Of a DNA stretch of 64,000 nucleotides, positions 56,270 through 64,000 are shown in pieces (within the stretch, counting starts at the first letter, position 1; every line of letters begins with the position of its first letter). This DNA comes from Planctomycetota bacterium (lineage in GTDB: Bacteria > Planctomycetota > Planctomycetia > Planctomycetales > Planctomycetaceae): the NCBI GenBank assembly GCA_003388505.1, contig QQVO01000015.1:124001-188000 (forward strand). Reading direction: 5' to 3'. The position numbers and the translations under genes were made by a program. The notes below the pieces were generated by a model, which saw only the letters and a program-made list of their open reading frames with translations, searched no databases and was not told where the DNA came from.

Positions 56270-56302
56270 CCGTCCTCTCTGCCCCTCTCTTTCGACACCA
56301 AC

Positions 56303-58276
56303 TCAAGCCGCCTTCTTGAACCCCGAAACGTCCAGTTCCGTCAACTCCACGTCCGGTTCTGTCTCACCCAGGCCGATGATCGGGGTGCCCGGCAGGGCGT
56401 GGCTTGCGGCGCCTCCCTTGGGGTTCCGCATCGGAATCCGGCTGGCCGGCGCTGCGGTCGAGTGCACAATCCGGCCCCGCATCAGGCGAAACGCCCAACC
56501 CGCCGTCCGGCGATACGTGAGAATCAAACCTCCCATGCCGAACAACTGGATGCCCGCATCGATGATGTGGCCCCGCAGCTTGAGATAGGCCCGCCGCTTC
56601 AGCTTCTGCCAGCGGGTGTAGTGCTGCACTTTGTGCTGCGGCCGGGACTCCCCGTCGACGTGCGGAATCCTCGACTTCGACCACACCAGCGCCAGCAGCA
56701 ATCGCAATGGGTTAAAGAAGTACGTATACCCCGCCAGCAGATAGAACTGCTTGATCCACGGTCGCGGGTGCTTCGACGCCACGACGTAGTTGCCGTCCAC
56801 CTTGTACGGCGGAATTTTCTCCCCGTCGACCGAATCGAACGCCAGTCCCGACGTATACGTGTCGACGTACCACTTCGATCCGGATGAAGGCGTCAGCATC
56901 AGCACTTGCGTATAGAGCGCCCCGGCCTTGCGCAGCGTCCCGAGTTGGTTGATCAGACCGTAATTGCTCTTGCGCGAAATCAGCGGCTGCTCGTCGCAGT
57001 GCATCATCATCGGCACCGGGAAGATCCCGTTCTCCCGCAGCAGCCGGAACGATTCCAGCGTCTTGCTCTCGCTCTGCCCCTTCTTCACCAGAGTCGCCGT
57101 CAGGTCCTCCACGCCCATCCAGATGGCGAACAGCCCCGACTTTCGAATCACCGGCAGATGCTCCTTCAGCCGGATCGTGTCGTGCACTGTGGCTTCCGTC
57201 CCCCACCGGATCTTGCTCAGCGTCTGCTCGCCTGTCGTCACCCGCCGCGCCAGCGCTTCGGTAATGTCGAGCGTCTTCTTCGTGTCGTTAAAGAAGTTGT
57301 CGTCGGTCCCGAAGAAGTAGCTGATCGAGTACGTCTTGTTGATCTGCTCCATCTCGTCGGCGATGCGTTCGCCACTCTTCACGCGATGCGTCCGCTGGTT
57401 GTAGGCCGGGATGGGACAGTACTGGCAGCGGAATTTGCAGCCGATGGTCAACACGATCGACGACACCCGGCAATGCTTGCGGACCTGCCGCGGCGCGAGC
57501 GCCTTTGGCCCCAGCGTCCCGGCCTGGCTCGGCGGTTCCAGCAACTGATAGCCGAGCACCGGCCTGGGCAACTCGTCGAGATCACCGAGAAGCTGCTGGA
57601 TGCCCGTGTCGACAAGTTCCTCAATCGGACCGTCGGCACGGCTCGATTTGCTGTAAACCAGGCCGGGAATCTCGTCCAGCGCCCCGCTGTCACGCGCCCG
57701 CATGAACGCCGACCGCAGCGACTCCCCGCTCGCCCGCACCGACAGCAGCGTCTCCAGCAGTTGCAGCACCACGTACTCTTCCCCGGTCACGGCGACATCG
57801 GCGCCCCACGGATGCTCCGGGTCAGCGCTGAACACGAGCCACGGTTCGTAAATGATCCGCGGCCCGCCCGCGATGATGAGCGGCCGCTTGTCCGGATCGA
57901 TCCGGCACGCTTCCTGGATCAGCCGGTCGCACTCGTCCGAATGCAGGTGCATGCTCGACACCATGAAGATGTCGGGAATCCGGCCGTCCAGCCGCATCTC
58001 GGTCGGGCTGAAGTTCCGGTTCCACTGCTGCAACACAATCCGCGTCTTCTCGAACCCCGAGTCGACCAGCGCCGAGCCGATCGCCCGCACCCCCGCCGGC
58101 GCCATTTTCAGGTCGGCATAGATGAACGGCAGAATCCGGGTGCGATGATCGAACGCGCACGCGATCACCGTCGTCAGATCGTGTTTTTGAGAGATCGCGC
58201 GGAGTCGTTCACGGATGCGGGTCATCTCGCCCGGCGGCAGAAGCTCATCGCCGCGCGCACGGCTCGGAAGTTCCAT
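56303..58276 (-). CDS. B12-binding-type radical SAM protein
   Basis: 657 residues from the ATG at 58276, supported by AAGGAG eight bases upstream. A cobalamin-binding-like N-terminal region (about 40-200; IPDIFMVSSMHLHSDECDRL, IIAGGPRIIYEPW) precedes the radical SAM core with the CX3CX2C cluster GCKFRCQYCPIPAYN at about 288. GTDDNFFNDTKK and WIMGVED-like IWMGVEDLTAT are typical of this class. The substrate is unknown; related enzymes modify lipids, hopanoids or cofactors. Two hydrophobic stretches near 520 and 590 suggest membrane association. Confidence 0.88.
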   Translation of the reverse strand: MELPSRARGDELLPPGEMTRIRERLRAISQKHDLTTVIACAFDHRTRILPFIYADLKMAPAGVRAIGSALVDSGFEKTRIVLQQWNRNFSPTEMRLDGRIPDIFMVSSMHLHSDECDRLIQEACRIDPDKRPLIIAGGPRIIYEPWLVFSADPEHPWGADVAVTGEEYVVLQLLETLLSVRASGESLRSAFMRARDSGALDEIPGLVYSKSSRADGPIEELVDTGIQQLLGDLDELPRPVLGYQLLEPPSQAGTLGPKALAPRQVRKHCRVSSIVLTIGCKFRCQYCPIPAYNQRTHRVKSGERIADEMEQINKTYSISYFFGTDDNFFNDTKKTLDITEALARRVTTGEQTLSKIRWGTEATVHDTIRLKEHLPVIRKSGLFAIWMGVEDLTATLVKKGQSESKTLESFRLLRENGIFPVPMMMHCDEQPLISRKSNYGLINQLGTLRKAGALYTQVLMLTPSSGSKWYVDTYTSGLAFDSVDGEKIPPYKVDGNYVVASKHPRPWIKQFYLLAGYTYFFNPLRLLLALVWSKSRIPHVDGESRPQHKVQHYTRWQKLKRRAYLKLRGHIIDAGIQLFGMGGLILTYRRTAGWAFRLMRGRIVHSTAAPASRIPMRNPKGGAASHALPGTPIIGLGETEPDVELTELDVSGFKKAA

Positions 58277-58630
58277 TTCCTTAACTCCTTGCAATCCATT
58301 GCGTTACGGAGAGTCACGCCCCACCTGCCGGCCCTCTCACCCCGCCGGCAATCAAGAGGGCGTGTTTGGTAGCAGAATCCCCAATCCCCGGCGAGACCAG
58401 ATGCAACTCCGCGCGCGCCGTCTCGCGTCGTGCATTCCCCGGCTACCGAGCGTCTCCATGTTCGGTTTCGTGCACCACCTCCCTTCGCAAGCCGAACGTC
58501 GCACGGCAAATCGCATCGCAACCAACCTCCCTTTGCACTCCGCCCATCTCCCCCGGTATAATGAAGCCAGCGGAAATTCAGTGCGATTTCCGCCCCTCCC
58601 GCCGGCCCCCCGCCTGAGAGATCCCGCCGA
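58277..58630. other. Divergent promoter region
   Basis: 354 bases between divergent genes; it should contain both promoters. I see no repeat, hairpin or gene that I can support. Confidence 0.4.
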
Positions 58631-60811
58631 ATGAGTTTGCGGACCACATCGATCTATCTGGCTCTGCTCCTGCTGGCGCCGACTACGGCGGTGCGGGCCG
58701 GAAGCAGCGAGGACGCCGCAGCGCGGCCCGATTTCGTGCGCGATGTGATGCCGGTGCTCGTCAAGTCGGGTTGCAACGGCGGGAAGTGCCACGGCTCATT
58801 CCAGGGACGCGGCGGATTTCAACTGTCGCTGTTCGGTCTCGATGCGGAGTTCGACTACTCGGCCCTTGTGCGCGAGTCCCGTCAGCGACGAGTCTCCCCC
58901 GCGGCTCCCGATCGCAGTCTCATCTTGCGGAAGCCGCTCGCCGAAGTCCCGCACGGTGGAGGTCAGCGCTTTCAGCCCGGCTCCGAGTCGTACCGCATCC
59001 TGCGTTCGTGGATCGCAAACGGCGCGCCCGCCGCCGCCGACTTTGAATTGCATGTCGCCGACATCGAAGTCTCGCCCCGCGATGTCACGCTCAACCCGGA
59101 CGAACACGTCGCCCTGCAGATTCACGCCCGCTGGTCCGACGGGGTGCAGCGCGACGTCACCCGCTGGGCTCTGTACGAAGCGCGCGACGAACAGTGCGCC
59201 GCAGTGACAGATGCAGGGCAGATCGAAGCCCGATCTCCCGGGCGAACCACCGTCACCGTTTCGTTCCTCGGTCAGGTGCGAGCGGTCAACGTCACCGTCC
59301 CCTACGCCCGCCCCGCCGACCCGCTCGTATTCGAGCCGTATAACTACATCGACGAACATGTCGCCGCCGAATGGGAAAAGGTCGGTCTCAGACCGGTCGA
59401 ATCGGCCGGCGACGAGGAGTTCGTCCGCCGTGCCTATCTCGACGTCATCGGGACGCTCCCGACTCCCGAGGAGATCCGGAGTTTTGTCGCAGACCCGGCG
59501 ACGGACAAACGCGCTCAGTTGATCGACACACTCCTCAAACGGCCGGAGTACGTCGATTACTGGTCCTACCGTTGGGCCGACCTCTTGCGCGTGCATCGCC
59601 GCTATGTCGGCGACAAGGGGATGTGGAGCTTCTGGAACTGGGTCCGCCGCGCCGTCCGCGAGAACTGGCCGGTCGACCGCATCACCCGCGAACTCATCGT
59701 CTCAAAGGGCAGCCTGTTCTCCAACGGCGCCACGGCTTACTACTTCGTCGATGAAGACCCCGCCCAACTCGGAGAAACCACCGCCCAACTCTTCCTCGGC
59801 ATCCGCATGCAGTGCGCCGAATGCCACCACCACCCGTACGAGACGTGGAGCCAGGCGGACTACTACGGCCTCGCGAACTTCTTCACCCGCATCGAAATCA
59901 AGGACAACGGCGACGGAGCCCGTTACGGTGGGACCAAACTCCTCAGGCCGGTCACCACGCCCAACCGGGAACGCCGCGTCTCCATGAACATGGAGCCGAT
60001 GCTCTTCGGCCAAGTGGTCGATCCCACCGAAGCGGGCGACGTGCGCACCGTTCTCGCCGATCGCATCACCGATCCTGAAAACCCGTGGTTCGCTCGCAAT
60101 TTCGTCAATCGTTTCTGGTCGTACCTGATGGGACGCGGACTGGTCGAACCGGTCGACGACCTGCGCGCCACCAATCCGCCCACGCATCCGGAACTGATGG
60201 ACGCCCTCGCCGCCGACTTCATTGACAGTGGTTGCGATGTAAAACAACTCATCCGCACGATCTGCACGTCCCATGTCTACCAGTTGGCGTCGCGCGTCGA
60301 AGCCGATGTCGACCGCGACGGCGTGTTCTACACACACCGCCGCTATCATCGGTTGCCCGCTCCCGTTCTGCTCGATGCCGTCAATTTCGCCGTCGGGGCC
60401 ACCGAAGAGTTCAATGGCCTTCCCCGGGGAACCCGCGCCATTGCTCTCCCCGACCCCGGAATTCAATCGTATTTTCTCGAGGCGTTCGGTCGTTCGCCGC
60501 GCAGCAGTCCCTGCGAGTGCGCAACCACCTCCAAGCCCGATCTCATCCAGGCGCTGCACCTGATGAACAGCGAGGCGATTCAAAAGAAACTTGCTGCCCC
60601 CGGAGGACGCATCCAGACCTTACTCAAGCAGGAAACTCCGGATGCCGAGGCCATTGAGCAACTTTTCCTCGTCACCTGGTCCCGGCCGTCGACCGAAGAA
60701 GAACAACAGGCCGCCCTCACATTCGTCACGCAGGCGGATACCCGGCAGGAAGGTTACGAAGACCTCCTGTGGGCCCTGCTGAACTCGACATCCTTCGCAT
60801 TCGCACATTAG
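58631..60811 (+). CDS. Secreted DUF1549/DUF1553 planctomycete protein
   Basis: 726 residues with a signal peptide (TTSIYLALLLLAPTTAVRA). A PSCyt1-like haem site CNGGKCHG lies near residue 48, followed by a bacterial Ig-like domain (about 145-225), then DUF1549 (about 235-430; EEFVRRAYLDVIGTLPTPEE, MQCAECHHHPYETW) and DUF1553 (about 465-715; NPWFARNFVNRFWSYLMGRG). The family is typical of planctomycetes and usually pairs with a DUF1501 protein, as here. Function not established; possibly periplasmic polymer degradation. Confidence 0.93.
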   Translation: MSLRTTSIYLALLLLAPTTAVRAGSSEDAAARPDFVRDVMPVLVKSGCNGGKCHGSFQGRGGFQLSLFGLDAEFDYSALVRESRQRRVSPAAPDRSLILRKPLAEVPHGGGQRFQPGSESYRILRSWIANGAPAAADFELHVADIEVSPRDVTLNPDEHVALQIHARWSDGVQRDVTRWALYEARDEQCAAVTDAGQIEARSPGRTTVTVSFLGQVRAVNVTVPYARPADPLVFEPYNYIDEHVAAEWEKVGLRPVESAGDEEFVRRAYLDVIGTLPTPEEIRSFVADPATDKRAQLIDTLLKRPEYVDYWSYRWADLLRVHRRYVGDKGMWSFWNWVRRAVRENWPVDRITRELIVSKGSLFSNGATAYYFVDEDPAQLGETTAQLFLGIRMQCAECHHHPYETWSQADYYGLANFFTRIEIKDNGDGARYGGTKLLRPVTTPNRERRVSMNMEPMLFGQVVDPTEAGDVRTVLADRITDPENPWFARNFVNRFWSYLMGRGLVEPVDDLRATNPPTHPELMDALAADFIDSGCDVKQLIRTICTSHVYQLASRVEADVDRDGVFYTHRRYHRLPAPVLLDAVNFAVGATEEFNGLPRGTRAIALPDPGIQSYFLEAFGRSPRSSPCECATTSKPDLIQALHLMNSEAIQKKLAAPGGRIQTLLKQETPDAEAIEQLFLVTWSRPSTEEEQQAALTFVTQADTRQEGYEDLLWALLNSTSFAFAH

Positions 60812-60840
60812 GTTTCGTTGGAAGACTGCTGTGATAAAAA

Positions 60841-60911
60841 GGGAGCCTGGGGTCGAAGCGCAGCGAAGCCCCCAGCGTTCGCGTCTGGGGGCTCCCTCTG
60901 GTCGACCCCAG
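60841..60911. repeat. Structured repeat between the DUF1549 and DUF1501 genes
   Basis: Contains a hairpin (AGCCCCCAG 60867-60875 with CTGGGGGCT 60885-60893). Segments GGGAGCC (60841-60847) and CTGGGGTCGA (60847-60856) have complements GGCTCCC (60890-60896) and TCGACCCCAG (60902-60911), in interleaved order. Confidence 0.55.
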
Positions 60912-61000
60912 CCACCTCTCTTGCGGGTTTGCGACAAAGCGAACTGCAACACACGGAGCACTGACGACAGTTTGACCGCCGACAGGCGAGAGGAGTTTCG

Positions 61001-62344
61001 ATGCTCAGTTTTTCCGAACCGCAACCGTCCCGCCGCTGTGACGGCCTCTCACGCCGCACGTTTCTGCGCGTCGGCTCGCTGCCGTTCTTCGGTTTGGGTC
61101 TTGCCGAGGCGCTTGCTTCCCGTGCGGTGGCGCGCGATGCGCAGGACGAATTGAGTTGCATCCTCCTCTGGTGCGACGGCGGCATCAGCACCGTTGATAC
61201 GTTCGACATGAAGCCGGCCGCTCCCGTCGAGTATCGCGGCGAGTTCAAGCCGATCAGCACCAGCGTTCCCGGACTGACAGTCTGCGAGCATCTGCCGCAA
61301 GTCGCCCGCCAGATGCACCGCATAGGCCAGTGCCGGACCATCGAACACACCGGCTCGCAGCACGCCGAAGCATGCCACTTCATGCTCACCGGCTGGCCGC
61401 AGGTGCCCGACGTCAACGCGCAGCCGGTCGGGTCCGTCGTCCATCCCTGTTACGGATCAGTTGTCGCCGAGCAACTTGGATGGCGCAACGACCTGCCCCC
61501 CTTCGTGCAGCTTTCCCGCGGTGGCATCAAGTATCACCATGCCGGTTATCTCGGATCGGCGCTCGACCCGCTTAAAATCCCCGGCGATCCCAACCGAGAC
61601 GATTTTCGCGTTGAAGACGTCTCGCTGCCCTCAGGGATTTCCTCCGACAGGCTTACCCGCCGCAGGTCGATGATCGACCAATTGGACGAGTTCCATCGTC
61701 TCACCGAGCAGGGTGCCGGCGACGTGGCCGCTCGTAATCAGTTCTATCAGCAGGCGTTCGATCTCGTCACATCTCCTGCCGCCAAAAAAGCGTTTCAGCT
61801 CGCCGAAGAATCAGACCAGCTCCGCGACCGGTACGGCCGCCACCGCGAAGGACAGGCGACCTTGCTCGCCCGCCGGCTCGTCGAAGCCGGAGTACGGTTC
61901 GTCACGGTCGAATTCAACGGTTACGACACGCACGACAAGAACTTCATCGAACTTCGCGACCCCCTGCTGCCCAAACTCGACGTCGCCTACAGCGCCCTTC
62001 TCGAAGACCTCGACGACCGGGGACGGCTGGAAAACACCCTCGTCATCTGCATGGGAGAGTTCGGCCGCACGCCCAAGGTCAACGGTCTCGCCGGACGCGA
62101 TCACTATCCCAAGGTCAACAGCATCTGCTTCAGCGGGGCTGGACTGAAAATGGACGGATTCGTCCACGGCCGCACCAGCGACAAGTGCGAGCACGTCGTC
62201 GGCGCAACCAACAGCACGCACGACCTTGCCGCCACCATTTTTCAAACGCTGCACGTCGACCACACAAAGGAATACCACAACGTCGACAGCCGCCCGATCC
62301 TCACCACCGACAACGGCCGCCCGATCAACGAAATGTTCGCCTGA
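61001..62344 (+). CDS. Tat-exported DUF1501 protein
   Basis: 447 residues with a twin-arginine signal (SRRTFLRVGSLPFFGLGLAE). A sulfatase/alkaline-phosphatase-like fold: SCILLWCDGGISTVDTFDMK near the start, EHTGSQHAEACHFMLTGW, and VICMGEFGRTPKVNG with HDLAATIFQTLHVDH at the end. The family follows DUF1549/DUF1553 genes throughout planctomycetes. Spacing to the upstream gene is 189 bases with a structured repeat, so co-transcription is possible but not certain. Confidence 0.93.
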   Translation: MLSFSEPQPSRRCDGLSRRTFLRVGSLPFFGLGLAEALASRAVARDAQDELSCILLWCDGGISTVDTFDMKPAAPVEYRGEFKPISTSVPGLTVCEHLPQVARQMHRIGQCRTIEHTGSQHAEACHFMLTGWPQVPDVNAQPVGSVVHPCYGSVVAEQLGWRNDLPPFVQLSRGGIKYHHAGYLGSALDPLKIPGDPNRDDFRVEDVSLPSGISSDRLTRRRSMIDQLDEFHRLTEQGAGDVAARNQFYQQAFDLVTSPAAKKAFQLAEESDQLRDRYGRHREGQATLLARRLVEAGVRFVTVEFNGYDTHDKNFIELRDPLLPKLDVAYSALLEDLDDRGRLENTLVICMGEFGRTPKVNGLAGRDHYPKVNSICFSGAGLKMDGFVHGRTSDKCEHVVGATNSTHDLAATIFQTLHVDHTKEYHNVDSRPILTTDNGRPINEMFA

Positions 62345-62396
62345 TCGAGTCCGCCCCCAAAGCCCACGGGCTGCGACCCGTGACCATCGAACTTCT

Positions 62397-64000
62397 ATGC
62401 CGCGACGTTTCCTCACCATCGCCCTGTCGCTCACCACGCTGCTCGCTCACACCGCGTTCGCGGAAGTCGACAACCAACAGGGGGTGCTGCAAAGCGTCTT
62501 CCCCGCTGGGGGTCAGCGCGGAACAACCGTCGAAGTGACCTTCACCGGCAACCACGGTGGACTGGAAGGCGCCGACGGATTGCTCATCGACGGTCCCCCC
62601 GGAATTATCGTCGAGAAATTTGAATCACTCAGCGCCGAACAGGCACGGGCCACGCTCACAATTGCCCCGGATGCCTCGCCCGGTCGGCGGATGATCCGCG
62701 TCAAGGGAGGCACGACCGGCCTCACCAATTTCCGCTGGTTCTTCGTCGGCTCACTGGCCGAGCACATCGAATCGACGAAAAACAACGAACTCGCTGCGGC
62801 CGATACCGTCGAAACCCCGGTTGTCGTCAATGGCCGCGTGGAAGCCACGCTCGACCAGGACTGCTTTCGGTTCGAAGCACGCCAGGGCCAGAACCTCGTC
62901 GTCGCCGTGCAGTCGCATCTGCTCGACGCAATGGGTTTCGACCGCAACACCGCCGGGTTCGGCGACGCCAGTCTGGAACTGCTCGATGACTCCGGAGCAG
63001 TCGTTGCGGAGGACGGTGATACCCTCGGATACGACCCGCTCATCGAATTCACCGTCCCGCAGGACGGCTCCTACACCGTGCGAGTCAGCGGAATGGGCTA
63101 CAAGGGCTTCCCGCAGTTCGTCTATCGGCTGACCATCGGCGAGGTCCCCTATCCCACCGCCCTCTTTCCTCCCGGCGGAACGCGCGGCAGTTCGCTCGAA
63201 GTCACTTTCACCGGCCCCAACGTGCCGCCCGGGACGACCAGACAGATCGATGTCGCCGCAGACGCCTCGCCCGTCCAGTACATCTCGCTCGACGGCGCAG
63301 CACCCGACCTTCCGTTCCTCCCTTCAGACGTCGATGAACTCACACCGGAAGACCCCCCAAGCGAACAGGGGGACGCACTGGCGATCGGCAGCCGGCCGGT
63401 CATCGTCAACGGACGGTTTGAGAAAGTCGGAGACGCGGACTGGTTCCGGCTTGATCTCGACCAGGGCGAAAAGATCGCGCTCGATATCGTCGCCCAGCGC
63501 CACCTCCGCTCCCCCGTTGACACGTTGCTTGAACTCTTCGACGCCGATGGCAAGCTGCTCGCCGCCAATGACGACAACCAACTCCTTCTCAGCGAAGTCG
63601 TTCACGAGTTCGTCCCCTTCGACAGCGGCCTCTCCTACGAGGCGAAGCAGGCCGGTCCCCATTTCATCCGCGTCAGCGAGCAGTCCGGTTCCAGTGGCCC
63701 TCGCACCGCGTACCGGTTGGAACTGGCCGCCGATGAACCCGATTTCAAGCTCTATCAATGGCCCGATGCCGTCCCGGTCTGGGGCCCCGGCACAACCGCC
63801 GGCTTCGTCGTGGAGATCCATCGTTTCGGCGGTTTGGACGCCGACGTGGCACTCTCCATCGAAGGCTTGCCCGAAGGCTGGATCGGCGGTACCGCGACTG
63901 CCTTTGCCGCCGACTACAAACACGCCTTCCGCGGCGCATTCGGGCACAAGGTGTTTCTCACAATCTCTGCTCCCGCCGCTGCCCCGGTCGGAACCATCGC
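62397..64000 (+). CDS. Secreted pre-peptidase (PPC) domain protein, 3' end outside the window
   Basis: The frame is open from ATG 62397 to the last base, so at least 534 residues. A signal peptide (RRFLTIALSLTTLLAHTAFA) is followed by Ig-like/IPT-type domains (LQSVFPAGGQRGTTVEVTFT; ALFPPGGTRGSSLEVTFTGP) alternating with PPC domains (RVEATLDQDCFRFEARQGQN; RFEKVGDADWFRLDLDQGEK). Such proteins complete the DUF1549-DUF1501 gene set in planctomycetes and are thought to bind or display on the cell surface. Function not established. Confidence 0.88.
   Translation, partial: MPRRFLTIALSLTTLLAHTAFAEVDNQQGVLQSVFPAGGQRGTTVEVTFTGNHGGLEGADGLLIDGPPGIIVEKFESLSAEQARATLTIAPDASPGRRMIRVKGGTTGLTNFRWFFVGSLAEHIESTKNNELAAADTVETPVVVNGRVEATLDQDCFRFEARQGQNLVVAVQSHLLDAMGFDRNTAGFGDASLELLDDSGAVVAEDGDTLGYDPLIEFTVPQDGSYTVRVSGMGYKGFPQFVYRLTIGEVPYPTALFPPGGTRGSSLEVTFTGPNVPPGTTRQIDVAADASPVQYISLDGAAPDLPFLPSDVDELTPEDPPSEQGDALAIGSRPVIVNGRFEKVGDADWFRLDLDQGEKIALDIVAQRHLRSPVDTLLELFDADGKLLAANDDNQLLLSEVVHEFVPFDSGLSYEAKQAGPHFIRVSEQSGSSGPRTAYRLELAADEPDFKLYQWPDAVPVWGPGTTAGFVVEIHRFGGLDADVALSIEGLPEGWIGGTATAFAADYKHAFRGAFGHKVFLTISAPAAAPVGTI

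Overview
The window is high-GC chromosomal DNA from a planctomycete (phylum Planctomycetota); genus and species cannot be fixed from sequence alone. The assignment rests on lineage-typical families: a DUF1549/DUF1553 protein followed by a Tat-exported DUF1501 protein and a pre-peptidase-domain protein at the right edge, a Tat-exported Gfo/Idh/MocA oxidoreductase, large secreted PQQ-type propellers, a VIT/VWA protein, two adjacent genes resembling the C1-carrier (tetrahydromethanopterin) ligase and kinase-like families, and an orphan HpnH. There are no rRNA or tRNA genes, no CRISPR array and no prophage. Genes are loosely packed, change strand often, and are separated by repeat-filled spacers.

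Layout. 1-8.6 kb: end of a repeat-domain protein, a membrane diguanylate cyclase, a Tat oxidoreductase, an ABC-2 permease with two modules, two overlapping DUF21 (CorC/CNNM-like) membrane genes and a PAP2 phosphatase. 9-19.8 kb: YugP-like zinc peptidase, ApgM phosphoglycerate mutase, zinc-ribbon/RDD membrane protein, secreted esterase, ATP-grasp plus MfnF-like pair, SixA, STAS protein and a small secreted protein. 19.8-29.7 kb: a 1276-residue tripeptidyl-peptidase II homologue, two secreted propellers and a creatininase-family amidohydrolase. 29.9-38.6 kb: rnpA-yidD, RfbD, GNAT, thyX-holB, a histidine kinase/response regulator pair and a fatty acid desaturase. 39.7-48 kb: HpnH, RecQ, an FHA-GAF-histidine kinase and a VIT/VWA protein. 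48-56 kb: small membrane proteins, an orphan HicB, thrS, then an accessory island with an AT-richer HEPN-like gene between inverted repeats, a GxxExxY gene and a broken second GxxExxY copy. 56-64 kb: prepilin peptidase, B12-type radical SAM protein and the DUF1549/DUF1501/pre-peptidase trio.

The most unusual content is in the spacers. I find three non-coding element families with signs of mobility: a roughly 680-bp element (two copies, inverted ends, 11-bp flanking direct repeats), a roughly 273-bp element (three copies plus a relative with the same ends), and a 104-bp miniature element (three copies of identical length, one nested inside a 273-bp copy). Smaller palindromic families also recur. 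The strongest candidate for an undescribed system is the cassette at 52332-54141: a 530-residue protein with a C-terminal RX4H (HEPN-type) motif, bounded by 40-bp inverted repeats and followed by the GxxExxY nuclease-fold gene.
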